DNA from: Silicimonas sp.
GTDB taxonomy: Bacteria; Pseudomonadota; Alphaproteobacteria; Rhodobacterales; Rhodobacteraceae
Assembly: GCA_022826385.1 (NCBI GenBank)
Contig: JAJDUZ010000027.1
Coordinates: 1 to 64,000, forward strand
DNA length: 64,000 bases
Reading direction: 5' to 3'
A program made the position numbers and the translations under genes. This document shows, in pieces, positions 54,547-63,549 of this stretch. Position 1 is the stretch's first letter. Each line of letters opens with the position of its first letter. The notes under the pieces are model-generated. The model searched no databases and was not told where the DNA came from. It saw nothing but the letters and a program-made list of their open reading frames with translations.

Positions 54547-56880
54547 ATGAACGTATCCGAGATCTTCGAAAGCATGGACTATGGCCCGGCGCCCGAGGAC
54601 GCGTCCGAGGCCAAGGCGTGGTTGGCCGAGCACAAGTCGCTTGGTCTGTTCATCAATGGCCGCTTTACCAAGCCGGGCACGACCTTCGCATCGAAAAACC
54701 CGGCCACGGGAAAGACGCTTGCCAAGGTCAGCCAAGCGACCCAGCGCGATGTCAACGCAGCGGTCAAGGCGGCCCGCGCGGCGCAAGCGGCATGGGCGGC
54801 GGATGCCAAGGCACGGGCGCGGGTGCTCTATGCATTGGCGCGGCTGGTGCAGAAGCAATCCCGGCTCTTTGCCGTGCTCGAGACGCTGGACAACGGTAAA
54901 CCGATCCGCGAAAGCCGCGACATCGACGTGCCGCTGGTGGCCCGGCATTTCTACTATCACGCGGGCATGGCCCAGTTGATGGACGACGAGTTGCCTGGGC
55001 GCGAACCGCTAGGCGTCTGCGGGCAGATCATTCCTTGGAACTTCCCCTTGCTGATGCTGGCGTGGAAGGTCGCGCCTGCCCTGGCCATGGGAAACACCGT
55101 TGTTCTGAAGCCCGCTGAATATACCTCGCTGACCGCACTTCTGTTCGCGGAACTGTCTTTGGAGGCCGGGGTGCCGCCCGGTGTCTTGAACATCGTGACA
55201 GGTGACGGCGCAGTGGGCGAGATGATCGTCGGCCACAAGGACATCGACAAGATCGCCTTTACAGGCTCGACCGAGGTCGGACGCCGCATCCGCCGTGCTA
55301 CCGCAGGCACCGGCAAAGCGCTGACCTTGGAGCTTGGCGGCAAGTCGCCTTACATCGTGTTTGACGACGCTGACATCGACAGTGCGATTGAAGGGCTGGT
55401 CGACGCGATCTGGTTTAATCAGGGTCAAGTGTGCTGCGCCGGTTCGCGCCTGTTGGTGCAGGAAGGCATTGCCGGCGATTTCACCCGGCGACTGAAAGCG
55501 CGGATGGACAAGCTGCGGATCGGGGATCCGCTGGACAAGTGCATTGATGTCGGTGCCGTTGTTGATCCAGCACAGCTGAAGACAATCCGGGCGCTGGTCG
55601 ATGGCTCGGCCGGAGAGGTTTATCACGCGTCTGCGGACCTTCCCGAGAAAGGGTGTTTCTATCCGCCGACGCTGATCTCGAACCTGTCGGTTGCGGACCC
55701 GCTGATGCAGGAAGAGATCTTTGGGCCGGTTCTGGTCTCGACCACGTTCCGCACACCGGCCGAGGCGGTGGAACTGGCGAACAACACACGTTACGGGCTG
55801 GCCGCGACCGTCTGGACCGAGAACGTGAACCTTGCGCTGGACATTGCGCCTAAGCTGGCCGCCGGGGTGGTCTGGGTGAACGCGACCAACCTGTTCGATG
55901 CAGCCGCAGGTTTTGGCGGTGTCCGCGAAAGCGGGTTCGGGCGCGAAGGCGGTTGGGAAGGTTTGCGGGCCTATACGAAACCCACATCTGACGCGCCTGC
56001 GCTATCGCCTGTGAAAGCTATTGCCCCGCCGAAGGTTCCATCGACCGACGGCATCGATCGCACTGCCAAACTTTACATTGGCGGCAAGCAGGCAAGACCG
56101 GATGGCGGGTATTCGAACGCCGTGTGGTCGCCCGACGGCACGTTGCTGGGCCATGTCGGGCTTGCGAACCGGAAAGACCTGCGCAACGCGGTCGAAGCGA
56201 TGAACACCGCCAAAAGCTGGTCGAAAACCACCGGGCATTTGCGTGCGCAGATCCTCTACTTCTTGGCCGAGAACCTCTCGGCTCGCGCGGAAGAGTTTGC
56301 CAATCGGATCGACGCAATGACCGGCCGGAAGGATGGCGCCACGGAAGTCGAGCGTTCGATTGACCGGTTGTTCAGCTGGGCCGCATGGGCCGACAAGTTC
56401 GACGGTCGCGCCAAGGGTGTGCCGATGCGCGGCGTGGCGCTGGCGATGAATGAACCCGTCGGTCGCATTGGCGCCTTCGCGCCGGACAACGCGGCCTTTC
56501 TTGGCTTGGTGTCAATTGTCGGCGCGTCGATGGCGATGGGGAACCGTTTGACCATCGTGGCCTCGGAACCGTTTCCGCTGGCGGCAACGGATTTCTATCA
56601 GGTGCTTGAGACTTCGGATGTGCCGGCCGGTGTCGTCAACATCCTGACGGGGTCGCACACCGAACTCGCCGCGCAGATGGCGGGGCATATGGACCTTGAC
56701 GCGGTTTGGTCCTTCTCGTCGTCAGACATCTCGGCCACCATCGAGGAAGAAGCAGCTGGCAACCTTAAGCGGACCTGGGTCAATCATGGCAAGGATCGCG
56801 ACTGGTGCAGGACGGACGCCGATGCATTCCTGGATGCCGCAACCGAGACCAAAACCGTCTGGGTGCCCTACGGCGAGTGA
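54547..56880 (+). CDS. Two-domain aldehyde dehydrogenase
   Basis: 777 aa from ATG 54547, with GGGAG upstream. The first ALDH unit (about 1-490) is complete: PWNFPLLMLAWKVAPALA, FTGSTEVGRRI, the general base Glu262 in LELGGKSP and catalytic Cys296/297 in NQGQVCCAGSR. The second unit (about 505-777) resembles an ALDH N-terminal and cofactor domain (EPVGRIGAFAPDNAAF) but has no catalytic Cys or ELGGK. It probably oxidises acetaldehyde from DeoC to acetate. Confidence 0.92.
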   Translation: MNVSEIFESMDYGPAPEDASEAKAWLAEHKSLGLFINGRFTKPGTTFASKNPATGKTLAKVSQATQRDVNAAVKAARAAQAAWAADAKARARVLYALARLVQKQSRLFAVLETLDNGKPIRESRDIDVPLVARHFYYHAGMAQLMDDELPGREPLGVCGQIIPWNFPLLMLAWKVAPALAMGNTVVLKPAEYTSLTALLFAELSLEAGVPPGVLNIVTGDGAVGEMIVGHKDIDKIAFTGSTEVGRRIRRATAGTGKALTLELGGKSPYIVFDDADIDSAIEGLVDAIWFNQGQVCCAGSRLLVQEGIAGDFTRRLKARMDKLRIGDPLDKCIDVGAVVDPAQLKTIRALVDGSAGEVYHASADLPEKGCFYPPTLISNLSVADPLMQEEIFGPVLVSTTFRTPAEAVELANNTRYGLAATVWTENVNLALDIAPKLAAGVVWVNATNLFDAAAGFGGVRESGFGREGGWEGLRAYTKPTSDAPALSPVKAIAPPKVPSTDGIDRTAKLYIGGKQARPDGGYSNAVWSPDGTLLGHVGLANRKDLRNAVEAMNTAKSWSKTTGHLRAQILYFLAENLSARAEEFANRIDAMTGRKDGATEVERSIDRLFSWAAWADKFDGRAKGVPMRGVALAMNEPVGRIGAFAPDNAAFLGLVSIVGASMAMGNRLTIVASEPFPLAATDFYQVLETSDVPAGVVNILTGSHTELAAQMAGHMDLDAVWSFSSSDISATIEEEAAGNLKRTWVNHGKDRDWCRTDADAFLDAATETKTVWVPYGE

Positions 56881-57369
56881 CTATTGGTCATCCGGAGTTT
56901 CGTCCGAGGTGAACCAGCCTTTGGCGGTTTGCACCCATCCGCTGGTCGTCACTTTAGTGGCTTCAGTCGCACTTTCCGTCATGGCAACCGCGCGTTCGGT
57001 CAGAGTTGGCTTGGCTGCCGCTTCGCGCAGCTTTTCGGTGCTGATATAGCCAAGCCCGCCTATAACCGCTGCCGCACCCGCGACGCTCATGACCACGCGG
57101 GCGATGACGGAACTGCGCCAGAGATAGCGCAAAGTGTATCCCAGAACGCTGCTCTTTCTGAGGCTCAGCGGTCCGACATCCGTATAGGTTTCGGCGCTGA
57201 ACCAAAGCATGAAGACAGCCCAGATGACGGGCAGAACAAGCAACACGATCCCAAGGATGGGCGACTGCGCCAGTACCACAAGCGAGATCGCCAGATAGAT
57301 CAGGAACGCGATCAGGCGAACCTTCATTCCGCCGGTCATGCCGGACCAGTAGCCTTGCGTTTGGCTCAT
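56881..57369 (-). CDS. Hypothetical membrane protein
   Basis: 162 aa from ATG 57369 (MSQTQGYWSG); the ORF track adds ten residues without a site. Two helices (LIAFLIYLAISLVVLAQ and LGIVLLVLPVIWAVFMLWF) are followed by one near residue 95 and a Thr/Ser-rich tail. No family recognised. It ends 1 nt from the aldehyde dehydrogenase stop on the other strand. Confidence 0.82.
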   Translation of the reverse strand: MSQTQGYWSGMTGGMKVRLIAFLIYLAISLVVLAQSPILGIVLLVLPVIWAVFMLWFSAETYTDVGPLSLRKSSVLGYTLRYLWRSSVIARVVMSVAGAAAVIGGLGYISTEKLREAAAKPTLTERAVAMTESATEATKVTTSGWVQTAKGWFTSDETPDDQ

Positions 57370-57460
57370 CGTCACTCCTCGCCCCAAGGAAGAGGTCATG
57401 ACTCAAACGGCCTAATTCAAGGCGAGGTCGCAAGATCAGCAAACGCCGTTGCAAAAACGC

Positions 57461-57490
57461 AAAAAACCCGCGCAGCGGCAGCTACGCGGG
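57461..57490 (-). terminator. Rho-independent terminator after hsp20
   Basis: On the minus strand CCCGCGTAGC-TGCC-GCTGCGCGGG is a 10-bp stem with one wobble, followed by TTTTTT. It lies 23 nt past the hsp20 stop. Confidence 0.9.
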
Positions 57491-57513
57491 CTTCGAACTG
57501 GATCGAGCGCCGA

Positions 57514-57972
57514 TCAGGAGGCTTCGACAGCCTTTGCGTCGACCGTCTCGCCGTTCAAAATCTCGATGCGGCGGGGCTTCAGCGCTTCGGGCACTTCGCG
57601 CAGCAGATCGACATGCAGCATGCCGTTCACGTGGCTGGCGCCGGTCACACGAACATGGTCGGCAAGCGTGAAGCGACGTTCGAAGGCGCGGTTGGCGATC
57701 CCGCGATGAAGATACGTCCGCTCGTCAGTGTCCTCGGACTTCCGGGCAGACACGACAAGGGCGTTCTCGCGAACTTCAACCGACAGGTCTTCTTCGCCAA
57801 AACCGGCCACGGCGATGGAAATACGCCAGGCGTCGTCAGCGGTTTTTTCGATGTTATAGGGCGGATAGGACGGGGTCTGGGCCGTGTCGGCCAGAATGCG
57901 GTCCATCATGTCGGCGATTTGATCGAAACCGACGGTTGCACGATGCAAAGGTGCAAGGTCAAACCTTCTCAT
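57514..57972 (-). CDS. Small heat-shock protein Hsp20 (IbpA-like)
   Basis: 152 aa from ATG 57972 (MRRFDLAPLHR); GGAGGA is 7 nt upstream. The alpha-crystallin core spans about 40-130, with DAWRISIAVAGFGEEDLSV and the FERRFTLADHVRVTGASHVNGML segment; the C-terminal IEILNGE carries an IXI-type anchor. It is an ATP-independent holdase. The leader carries a ROSE-like thermometer and an RpoH-type promoter, so heat induction is predicted at two levels. Confidence 0.95.
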   Translation of the reverse strand: MRRFDLAPLHRATVGFDQIADMMDRILADTAQTPSYPPYNIEKTADDAWRISIAVAGFGEEDLSVEVRENALVVSARKSEDTDERTYLHRGIANRAFERRFTLADHVRVTGASHVNGMLHVDLLREVPEALKPRRIEILNGETVDAKAVEAS

Positions 57973-57974
57973 AA

Positions 57975-57998
57975 GGTCATCCTCCATTGAGCGATACC
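57975..57998 (-). ncRNA. ROSE-type RNA thermometer hairpin in the hsp20 leader
   Basis: The transcript reads GGUAUCGCUC-AAUG-GAGGAUGACC. GGU pairs with ACC, AUC with GAU and CUC with GAG, with bulged G in the U(C)GCU arm and on the 3' side. It buries the GGAGGA Shine-Dalgarno. The UYGCU motif opposite the Shine-Dalgarno is the hallmark of ROSE elements, which melt on heat shock. The structure is deduced by hand. Confidence 0.8.
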
Positions 57999-58065
57999 AG
58001 ATCAGCCTTCCCATTGGGCAAGGCACTTTTCAGTCGCCGGACCCGTCATTGGCGCCCGACAAAAT

Positions 58066-58096
58066 CGAGATAGGAACATCGAATTCGGGGTTCAAG
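58066..58096 (-). promoter_or_regulatory. RpoH-type promoter of hsp20
   Basis: On the minus strand CTTGAA (-35) is followed, after 18 nt from TTG, by CCTATCTCGA (-10), which fits the alphaproteobacterial RpoH form TTG-N17/18-CYTATNTNNG except at the last base. The -35 overlaps the stop of the upstream protease gene. It would give a leader of about 85-90 nt that contains the ROSE hairpin. Confidence 0.75.
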
Positions 58097-58748
58097 AGGG
58101 GTCGTTCAACATGTCGAGCAGCGGCTGTATCCGCGAGCGCGCATTCGCGGCCACCGCGACGGACCGGCCGCCCTGTTGTGCCCTGCTGTTGATGACGGCG
58201 ACCAGTTCGACGCCGTCCTCTTTCAAACGCAGGACGGGTCCGCCGCTTTCGCCACCTTGGACGATGCAGCCCAGCGTCACGACAACTGGTATCGCACCGT
58301 CGATCACAACGCATCTACGGGTTCTCGGTCGCGTGCGCGACATGCCGCGCCAACTGGCCAGAAAAAGCCCTTCACCCGCCTCAGCTTCCGGACCGATGTC
58401 GAACGGCACGGCGGTGGCTGGATCAACTGGTGTCGCAAGTTGCGCAACGGCTATGTCGAACCGCAGCCGCAGCAGGCGCTGATTTTGGAAGCTGGTGTAA
58501 TGGGGATGAACCACCACGCGTTGCACCCGTATCGGATCGGCATCTACATCGCTGCCAAGTCGGAATGTGTATCCAACCCCGTCATCTTCCTTGACGCAGT
58601 GCGCAGCCGTCACGATGACGTCGGGCCGCACGAGCGACGCAGAACAGCCGCCGCCGCTTTCGTTTTCAATCCTGCCTGCGGCCTTGAACGGATCTGCAGT
58701 GGCAGGAACGGCAAGGCAGCAAAAGAACCAGGCAAGAGCGAAGCGCAT
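58092..58748 (-). CDS. Secreted trypsin-like serine protease (S1), copy 1
   Basis: 218 aa from ATG 58748 (MRFALAWFF) with AGGA upstream. The signal peptide ends near residue 19 (LAVPATA). The triad is His in VTAAHCVKE, Asp in FDIAVAQLA and Ser in GGESGGPVL. A disulfide pair is possible between GGGC and AAHC. It acts outside the cytoplasm; the substrate is unknown. It lies 35 nt downstream of a second related protease. Confidence 0.9.
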   Translation of the reverse strand: MRFALAWFFCCLAVPATADPFKAAGRIENESGGGCSASLVRPDVIVTAAHCVKEDDGVGYTFRLGSDVDADPIRVQRVVVHPHYTSFQNQRLLRLRFDIAVAQLATPVDPATAVPFDIGPEAEAGEGLFLASWRGMSRTRPRTRRCVVIDGAIPVVVTLGCIVQGGESGGPVLRLKEDGVELVAVINSRAQQGGRSVAVAANARSRIQPLLDMLNDPS

Positions 58749-58783
58749 TCTTGCATCCTGCAAGTCGTTCAGACCGGGTCAAG

Positions 58784-59611
58784 TCACGGTCGCAGGAATT
58801 TGGCCCCATCCCGGCCAGACAAGCGGCGCTTCTCATCGGGACGAATGATGTTGACCTTGGGTGCGGCCGCAACGGCACCGGTCCCGCTGTTCAAGAGGGC
58901 CATCATCTCGGACAGTGGCTTTTCGAGGTTTGTTCCAAGCGCCACCTTGCGCCCGCGCACCTCGGCTTTGGCGGAGACGACCGAAACGATCCGTGGTTGT
59001 CCGTTCTCTTCCGCAAAAATGGGTGCTCCAGACGACCCGAAGTCGACATTGCAAGAAAGAACAAGCGATCCGCGCTGGCGGGCCAGCACGTGGCACACTT
59101 CCTGGATCGAAGGTGAATCCGCGCGATCATGTGCATATGAGACAACGCCCACCTGCTGCCCCTTGCGCGGACGTTTGGCCGTCTGGAAGGGCGCAACGCT
59201 GGGCAAACGGATGTCGCTGACCAGCTCGAACAAGGCCAGATCATTGGCCACGTTGCCTGCAGCTTCGGTGCCCGTGAACACGTAGTCCGGGTGGATGACG
59301 ATGCGACCGACCTTGCGCGAGGCAGTGGCGTGCCCATTGCGGAAGCCCGCGTGGAACACGATGTCTCTTGCTTCGATCAGATCGCCGGAATGAGCATCGA
59401 ATGCGCAATGCGCTGCAGTGAGAACGATGCGAGGCGAGATCATGGCGCCGGTGCACATGCCGCCCCAACCGATGTTCAAACGGCCAACGGCCTCCCAGCC
59501 GCGCGCGTCATAGGCTGTCATGATCTTCATCAGCTCCGACGGCTGATTGTCCTGACTGGCGGCCGTGGTGGCGCAAAATGCCGCGAAAACTGCGGCAAGC
59601 ACACGTCGCAT
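58784..59611 (-). CDS. Secreted trypsin-like serine protease (S1), copy 2
   Basis: 275 aa from ATG 59611 (MRRVLAAVFAAF), after a signal peptide that ends near ATTAAS. The triad is His in LTAAHCAFD, Asp in NDLALFELV and Ser in FGSSGAPIF, where the usual GDSGGP is changed to GSSGAP. A C-terminal extension of about 35 residues ends in a basic cluster. Paralogous to the next gene and probably co-transcribed with it. Confidence 0.88.
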   Translation of the reverse strand: MRRVLAAVFAAFCATTAASQDNQPSELMKIMTAYDARGWEAVGRLNIGWGGMCTGAMISPRIVLTAAHCAFDAHSGDLIEARDIVFHAGFRNGHATASRKVGRIVIHPDYVFTGTEAAGNVANDLALFELVSDIRLPSVAPFQTAKRPRKGQQVGVVSYAHDRADSPSIQEVCHVLARQRGSLVLSCNVDFGSSGAPIFAEENGQPRIVSVVSAKAEVRGRKVALGTNLEKPLSEMMALLNSGTGAVAAAPKVNIIRPDEKRRLSGRDGAKFLRP

Positions 59612-59683
59612 ACCGAACCTCTTCCCTCTTCGGGGTCCGACGTTACTGATGCCTTGCGGCAAGAATATGTCGACCCGGAAGAA

Positions 59684-60955
59684 TTACCCCAATGCGCGCG
59701 GGCGAGGACCGCCCGTAGCCCAGTCCAGAAGTTCGACCGTATGCACAATCGGGACGCCGGAGGCCGAGCCGATTTGCATCATGCATCCAATATTGCCGGC
59801 AGCAATAACATCCGGATCTTTTGCTTCAAGCGTTGCGACTTTTCTGGCCTTCAGTTGCGCAGAAATCTCCGGCTGCATCAGGTTATAAGTGCCCGCCGAT
59901 CCACAGCAAAGATGCGGATCTTTCGGCTCGACCACTTCAAAACCTGCGTTTTTCAGCAGTGTTTTCGGTGCGGCCTTGATCTGCTGACCATGCTGCAGCG
60001 AACAGGCGGCATGATAGGCAATTCTCAGGTCTTCAGGCGCTTCGGCTTGAAGATCGAGCTTCTCGAGCAACTCCGAGATATCCATGGTTTTGGCGCTGAT
60101 ATCGGCAGCGGAATCGGCCAAAGGATCATTGCGGAACATGTGCCCGTAATCCTTCACCGTGGTGCCGCAACCGCTGGTGTTGATGACAATCGCGTCGACC
60201 TCGCTGGCGGACCACGCTTTGATATTGGTCTCGGCGAAGCGGTGGCTTTCGTCCTCGCGCCCCATATGGTGCACAAGTGCGCCACAGCATCCAGCACCAT
60301 CGGCCACGACGACCTCGCAGCCGAGGCGAGTCAGCAGCCGGATCGTTGCGTCGTTGATGTCCGTATTAAGCGCCTTTTGCGCGCAGCCCGTCATCAAGGC
60401 GACCCGCATCTTGGCCTGACCTTTTGGTGCGAAGGTCTGGGGGTCATCATTGCGGCTCACCGGCGGTATCCGCTTCGGTGCCATCTCCAGCATAGCGCGC
60501 AAGCGGGCATCGGGCATCAGCGATTTGAACGGACGTCCGATCTTGGCCGCCAGAAGCGCAAGTCGGAACCGACCGGGGTAAGGCAGGATCCGGGCCAATG
60601 TGTTGCGCAGAATGCGCTCGAACAGCGGGCGCTTATACGTCTTTTCGATATGCGCGCGCGCGTGATCGACAAGATGCATATAGTGAACGCCCGAGGGGCA
60701 TGTGGACATGCAGGCAAGGCAGGACAGACACCGATCGATATGCTTGACCGTCTTTGCATCCGCCGGACGATCATTTTCCAGCATGTCCTTCATCAGATAG
60801 ATGCGCCCGCGTGGGCTGTCCAACTCGTCACCCAGCACCTGGTACGTCGGACACGTCGCCGTGCAGAACCCGCAATGCACGCACGAACGCAGAATCTCGT
60901 TTGCCCGCTTGGTGCCGGGGTCTTTCAACTGTTCTTCGGTGAAGTTCGTCTGCAT
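59684..60955 (-). CDS. glcF: Glycolate oxidase Fe-S subunit GlcF
   Basis: 423 aa from ATG 60955 (MQTNFTEEQ), which overlaps the glcE stop (TGATG); the ORF-track start is inside glcE. Two 4Fe-4S motifs, CVHCGFCTATCPTY and CLSCLACMSTCPSG, lie in the first 100 residues. CCG-type motifs (CCGALVHHMG, CCGSAGTYN) lie in the C-terminal half. It passes electrons from the flavin subunits to the quinone pool. Confidence 0.95.
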   Translation of the reverse strand: MQTNFTEEQLKDPGTKRANEILRSCVHCGFCTATCPTYQVLGDELDSPRGRIYLMKDMLENDRPADAKTVKHIDRCLSCLACMSTCPSGVHYMHLVDHARAHIEKTYKRPLFERILRNTLARILPYPGRFRLALLAAKIGRPFKSLMPDARLRAMLEMAPKRIPPVSRNDDPQTFAPKGQAKMRVALMTGCAQKALNTDINDATIRLLTRLGCEVVVADGAGCCGALVHHMGREDESHRFAETNIKAWSASEVDAIVINTSGCGTTVKDYGHMFRNDPLADSAADISAKTMDISELLEKLDLQAEAPEDLRIAYHAACSLQHGQQIKAAPKTLLKNAGFEVVEPKDPHLCCGSAGTYNLMQPEISAQLKARKVATLEAKDPDVIAAGNIGCMMQIGSASGVPIVHTVELLDWATGGPRPRALG

Positions 60956-62082
60956 CAGCCCATCAGTCCCGGATTGAGAATGCCTTTCGGATCGTACCTG
61001 GCCCGCAAGGCTTTCGCCATTTGCGCCAGCGGCACTGGTTCCGGATGGAAGCGCGGCACGTCTGCAGACCCACGCACCAGCGTCGCGTGACCTTCGAAAG
61101 CGCCCAGCGTCGCGCGGACATCCGTGCCTGGTGCGACGGCAGCCCATGCCAAACCGCCGGCCCAATCAAGCACGATCTCGTCTTCCGCGCCCAGAGCGGA
61201 CAGAATGGAGAGGTCTGTCAATTTCAGCGAAATGCGCCAGATGTCCTTGGTGGGGTCTGCAAGCGCATGAACATCCCGCACAGATGTCCAAATCTCGGTG
61301 TTTCTGGTGTTGTTCGATGCCACGACCTCGGTCGGTCCCGCGACGACGCCTTCCAAACGTTTGGCCAACTGGTCCGTTCGATACGCAACCGAGGCTTCGA
61401 AGCCGCTCAACCTGATAAGCGCCGCGTTTGCGTCGTCAAAAAACGCACCAGCAGGAAGTCTCGCCGCACCAGAGACTTCGAACGGCGACGACATCGCCGA
61501 GGCAAAGAGCGCCGCGGTTTGCTGCCAATCGAGATCGCGATAGACCAAGGTCGCCGTGGCTTCGGGTGCAGGCAGCACTTTGAACCCGACCTCACTCAGA
61601 ACACCCAACGTGCCATGCGCCCCGCACATCATGCGGGCAAGATCATAGCCGGTGACGTTCTTCATCACACGGCCCCCGTTTTTGGTGATCGTGCCGGTTC
61701 CATCGACGAACCGGACACCCAGCAGATAATCCCGGCAGGCCCCGGCCTGAACACGGCGCGGCCCTGATGTGTTTGTCGCCACGACCCCGCCAATGGTCGG
61801 CGTGCCATCCGTTCCCAACAATACGCGGTGGTCCATCGGTTCGAAGGCCAGCATCTGGTTTTCTGCGGCGAGCGCGTCTTCGATCTCGGCGAGCGGTGTG
61901 CCAGCCTTGGCGAGCAGCGTCAGCGCCCCGGGTTCATAAAGCGTGATCCCGGACAGTTCCGCCGTCGAAAGGACGGTTCCTTCCCGAGCGACACCACGCG
62001 TTCCCCCACCACGAAGGCTCAGCGGTCCGTCGGCCGAAGCAATGGCGTCTGAAAGTTCTTCTTCAGATCTTGGCGTCAGCAT
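60955..62082 (-). CDS. glcE: Glycolate oxidase FAD-binding subunit GlcE
   Basis: 375 aa. ATG 62082 (MLTPRSEEEL) lies 5 nt after the glcD stop; a GTG at 62091 that overlaps it (GTGA) is possible. FAD-binding region: GTPTIGGVVATNTSGPRR and GGRVMKNVTGYDLARMMCGAHGTLGVL. It is shorter than GlcD and lacks its full C-terminal domain, as usual for this subunit. It forms a complex with GlcD and GlcF. Confidence 0.94.
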   Translation of the reverse strand: MLTPRSEEELSDAIASADGPLSLRGGGTRGVAREGTVLSTAELSGITLYEPGALTLLAKAGTPLAEIEDALAAENQMLAFEPMDHRVLLGTDGTPTIGGVVATNTSGPRRVQAGACRDYLLGVRFVDGTGTITKNGGRVMKNVTGYDLARMMCGAHGTLGVLSEVGFKVLPAPEATATLVYRDLDWQQTAALFASAMSSPFEVSGAARLPAGAFFDDANAALIRLSGFEASVAYRTDQLAKRLEGVVAGPTEVVASNNTRNTEIWTSVRDVHALADPTKDIWRISLKLTDLSILSALGAEDEIVLDWAGGLAWAAVAPGTDVRATLGAFEGHATLVRGSADVPRFHPEPVPLAQMAKALRARYDPKGILNPGLMG

Positions 62083-62087
62083 CCCGG

Positions 62088-63536
62088 TCACGCAGCCGTT
62101 TCGATTGCCGCGCGCCGCGCGGCAGACGCGTCCAGCGGAAAGACCTTGGCGGGGTTCAGAAGCCACGCCGGATCAAAAACATCCTTCACACGCATCTGGG
62201 CTTCCATATCCTCAGGCGTGAACTGCACGTTCATCAAGTCGCGCTTCTCGATCCCGACACCGTGTTCTCCGGTCAGGCAGCCTCCGACCTCGACACAAAG
62301 CTTAAGGATCTCGGCCCCAAGTGCTTCGCAGGTCTCAAGGTCGCCTGGCTTGTTGGCATCGAACAGGATCAACGGGTGCATGTTGCCGTCGCCCGCATGG
62401 AACACATTGCCCACGCCCAGTCCGTACTCCTTCGACAGCTCGCCAATGCGCTTCAGAACGAACGGCAGCTCCGAGACCGGGATCGTCCCATCCAGGCACA
62501 TGTAATCGTTGATTTGGCCCATGGCACCGAAGGCGCTTTTGCGGCCCAGCCAAATCCGCGCCGCTTCGTCGGCATCGCCGGCTTCGCGCAGTTCCACCGG
62601 GTCGTGTCGTCGGGCGATTTGCTTGATGATGCCAAGTTGTTCGTCAATCTCGGCCGGGGAGCCTTCAACTTCGACGATCAGCAGCGCTTCACAGTCCGGA
62701 TAACCAGCCTTGGCGTGATCCTCGACAACCTCGATGACCTTCTTGTCCATATATTCGATGGCCACCGGCAACACGCCCGCCTTGATGATGTCCGAGACAC
62801 AAGCGCCGGCCACTTCGGCGGAGCGATAGCCAATCAGCACCGGACGCGCGCCTTCGGGTTTCGGAAGAATGCGCAGCGTGGCCTCGGTCACGACCCCCAA
62901 CTGGCCTTCCGAGCCGCAAATGAGGCCCAGCCAGTCATAGCCTGCGGCATCCATATGCGCGCCGCCGATGTCGACGATGGTGCCGTCCATCAGAACCATC
63001 TTCACGCCCAGAAGGTTGTTGGTTGTCACACCGTATTTCAGGCAATGCGCGCCGCCCGAATTCATGGCGATGTTCCCTGCAATCGCACAAGCCAATTGCG
63101 ACGACGGGTCCGGCGCATAGAAGAACCCGTCATCTTCGATCGCACCGGTCACCGAAAGGTTTGTGCGGCCGGTCTGCACACGGATCACGCGGTCTTCATA
63201 GCTGACATCCAGAACGTCGTTCATGCGCGCCACGCCAAGGATCACCGAATCCGCAGTGGGCAATGCCCCGCCAGCCAGCGAAGTACCAGAACCGCGCGGG
63301 ACCACCGGCACCCCCTCGGCATGGCAAATCTTCAGGACATCCGAGACTTCCTGCGTCGTCGATGGAAGAACAACGCAAAGCGGCGGGCACGTGTAAGCCG
63401 TCAATCCATCACATTCATACGCACGGGTTTCAGCTTCGTGTGAAATGACAGCATCTGCCGGCAGCGCATCCGATAGGCGCGCCACGATCCGCGACTTTCG
63501 CGCGATAATGTCGGGCGATGGTGTTGGCATTTCCAT
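62088..63536 (-). CDS. glcD: Glycolate oxidase catalytic subunit GlcD
   Basis: 482 aa from ATG 63536 (MEMPTPSPD) with GGGAG 8 nt upstream; the ORF-track start is a TTG five codons earlier. FAD-linked oxidase with PRGSGTSLAGGALP, DPSSQLACAIAGNIAMNSGGAH and GEHGVGIEKRDLM. It oxidises glycolate (from phytoplankton or photorespiration-like sources) to glyoxylate. First gene of glcDEF. Confidence 0.96.
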   Translation of the reverse strand: MEMPTPSPDIIARKSRIVARLSDALPADAVISHEAETRAYECDGLTAYTCPPLCVVLPSTTQEVSDVLKICHAEGVPVVPRGSGTSLAGGALPTADSVILGVARMNDVLDVSYEDRVIRVQTGRTNLSVTGAIEDDGFFYAPDPSSQLACAIAGNIAMNSGGAHCLKYGVTTNNLLGVKMVLMDGTIVDIGGAHMDAAGYDWLGLICGSEGQLGVVTEATLRILPKPEGARPVLIGYRSAEVAGACVSDIIKAGVLPVAIEYMDKKVIEVVEDHAKAGYPDCEALLIVEVEGSPAEIDEQLGIIKQIARRHDPVELREAGDADEAARIWLGRKSAFGAMGQINDYMCLDGTIPVSELPFVLKRIGELSKEYGLGVGNVFHAGDGNMHPLILFDANKPGDLETCEALGAEILKLCVEVGGCLTGEHGVGIEKRDLMNVQFTPEDMEAQMRVKDVFDPAWLLNPAKVFPLDASAARRAAIETAA

Positions 63537-63549
63537 TTCAGAATCTCCC

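Noticed and set aside
59291-61090. 599-aa plus-strand ORF opposite glcF
   Set aside because: Antisense to GlcF with two intact ferredoxin motifs, and no ribosome site or domain.
62070-63443. 457-aa plus-strand ORF opposite glcD
   Set aside because: Antisense shadow of GlcD; no recognisable motif.
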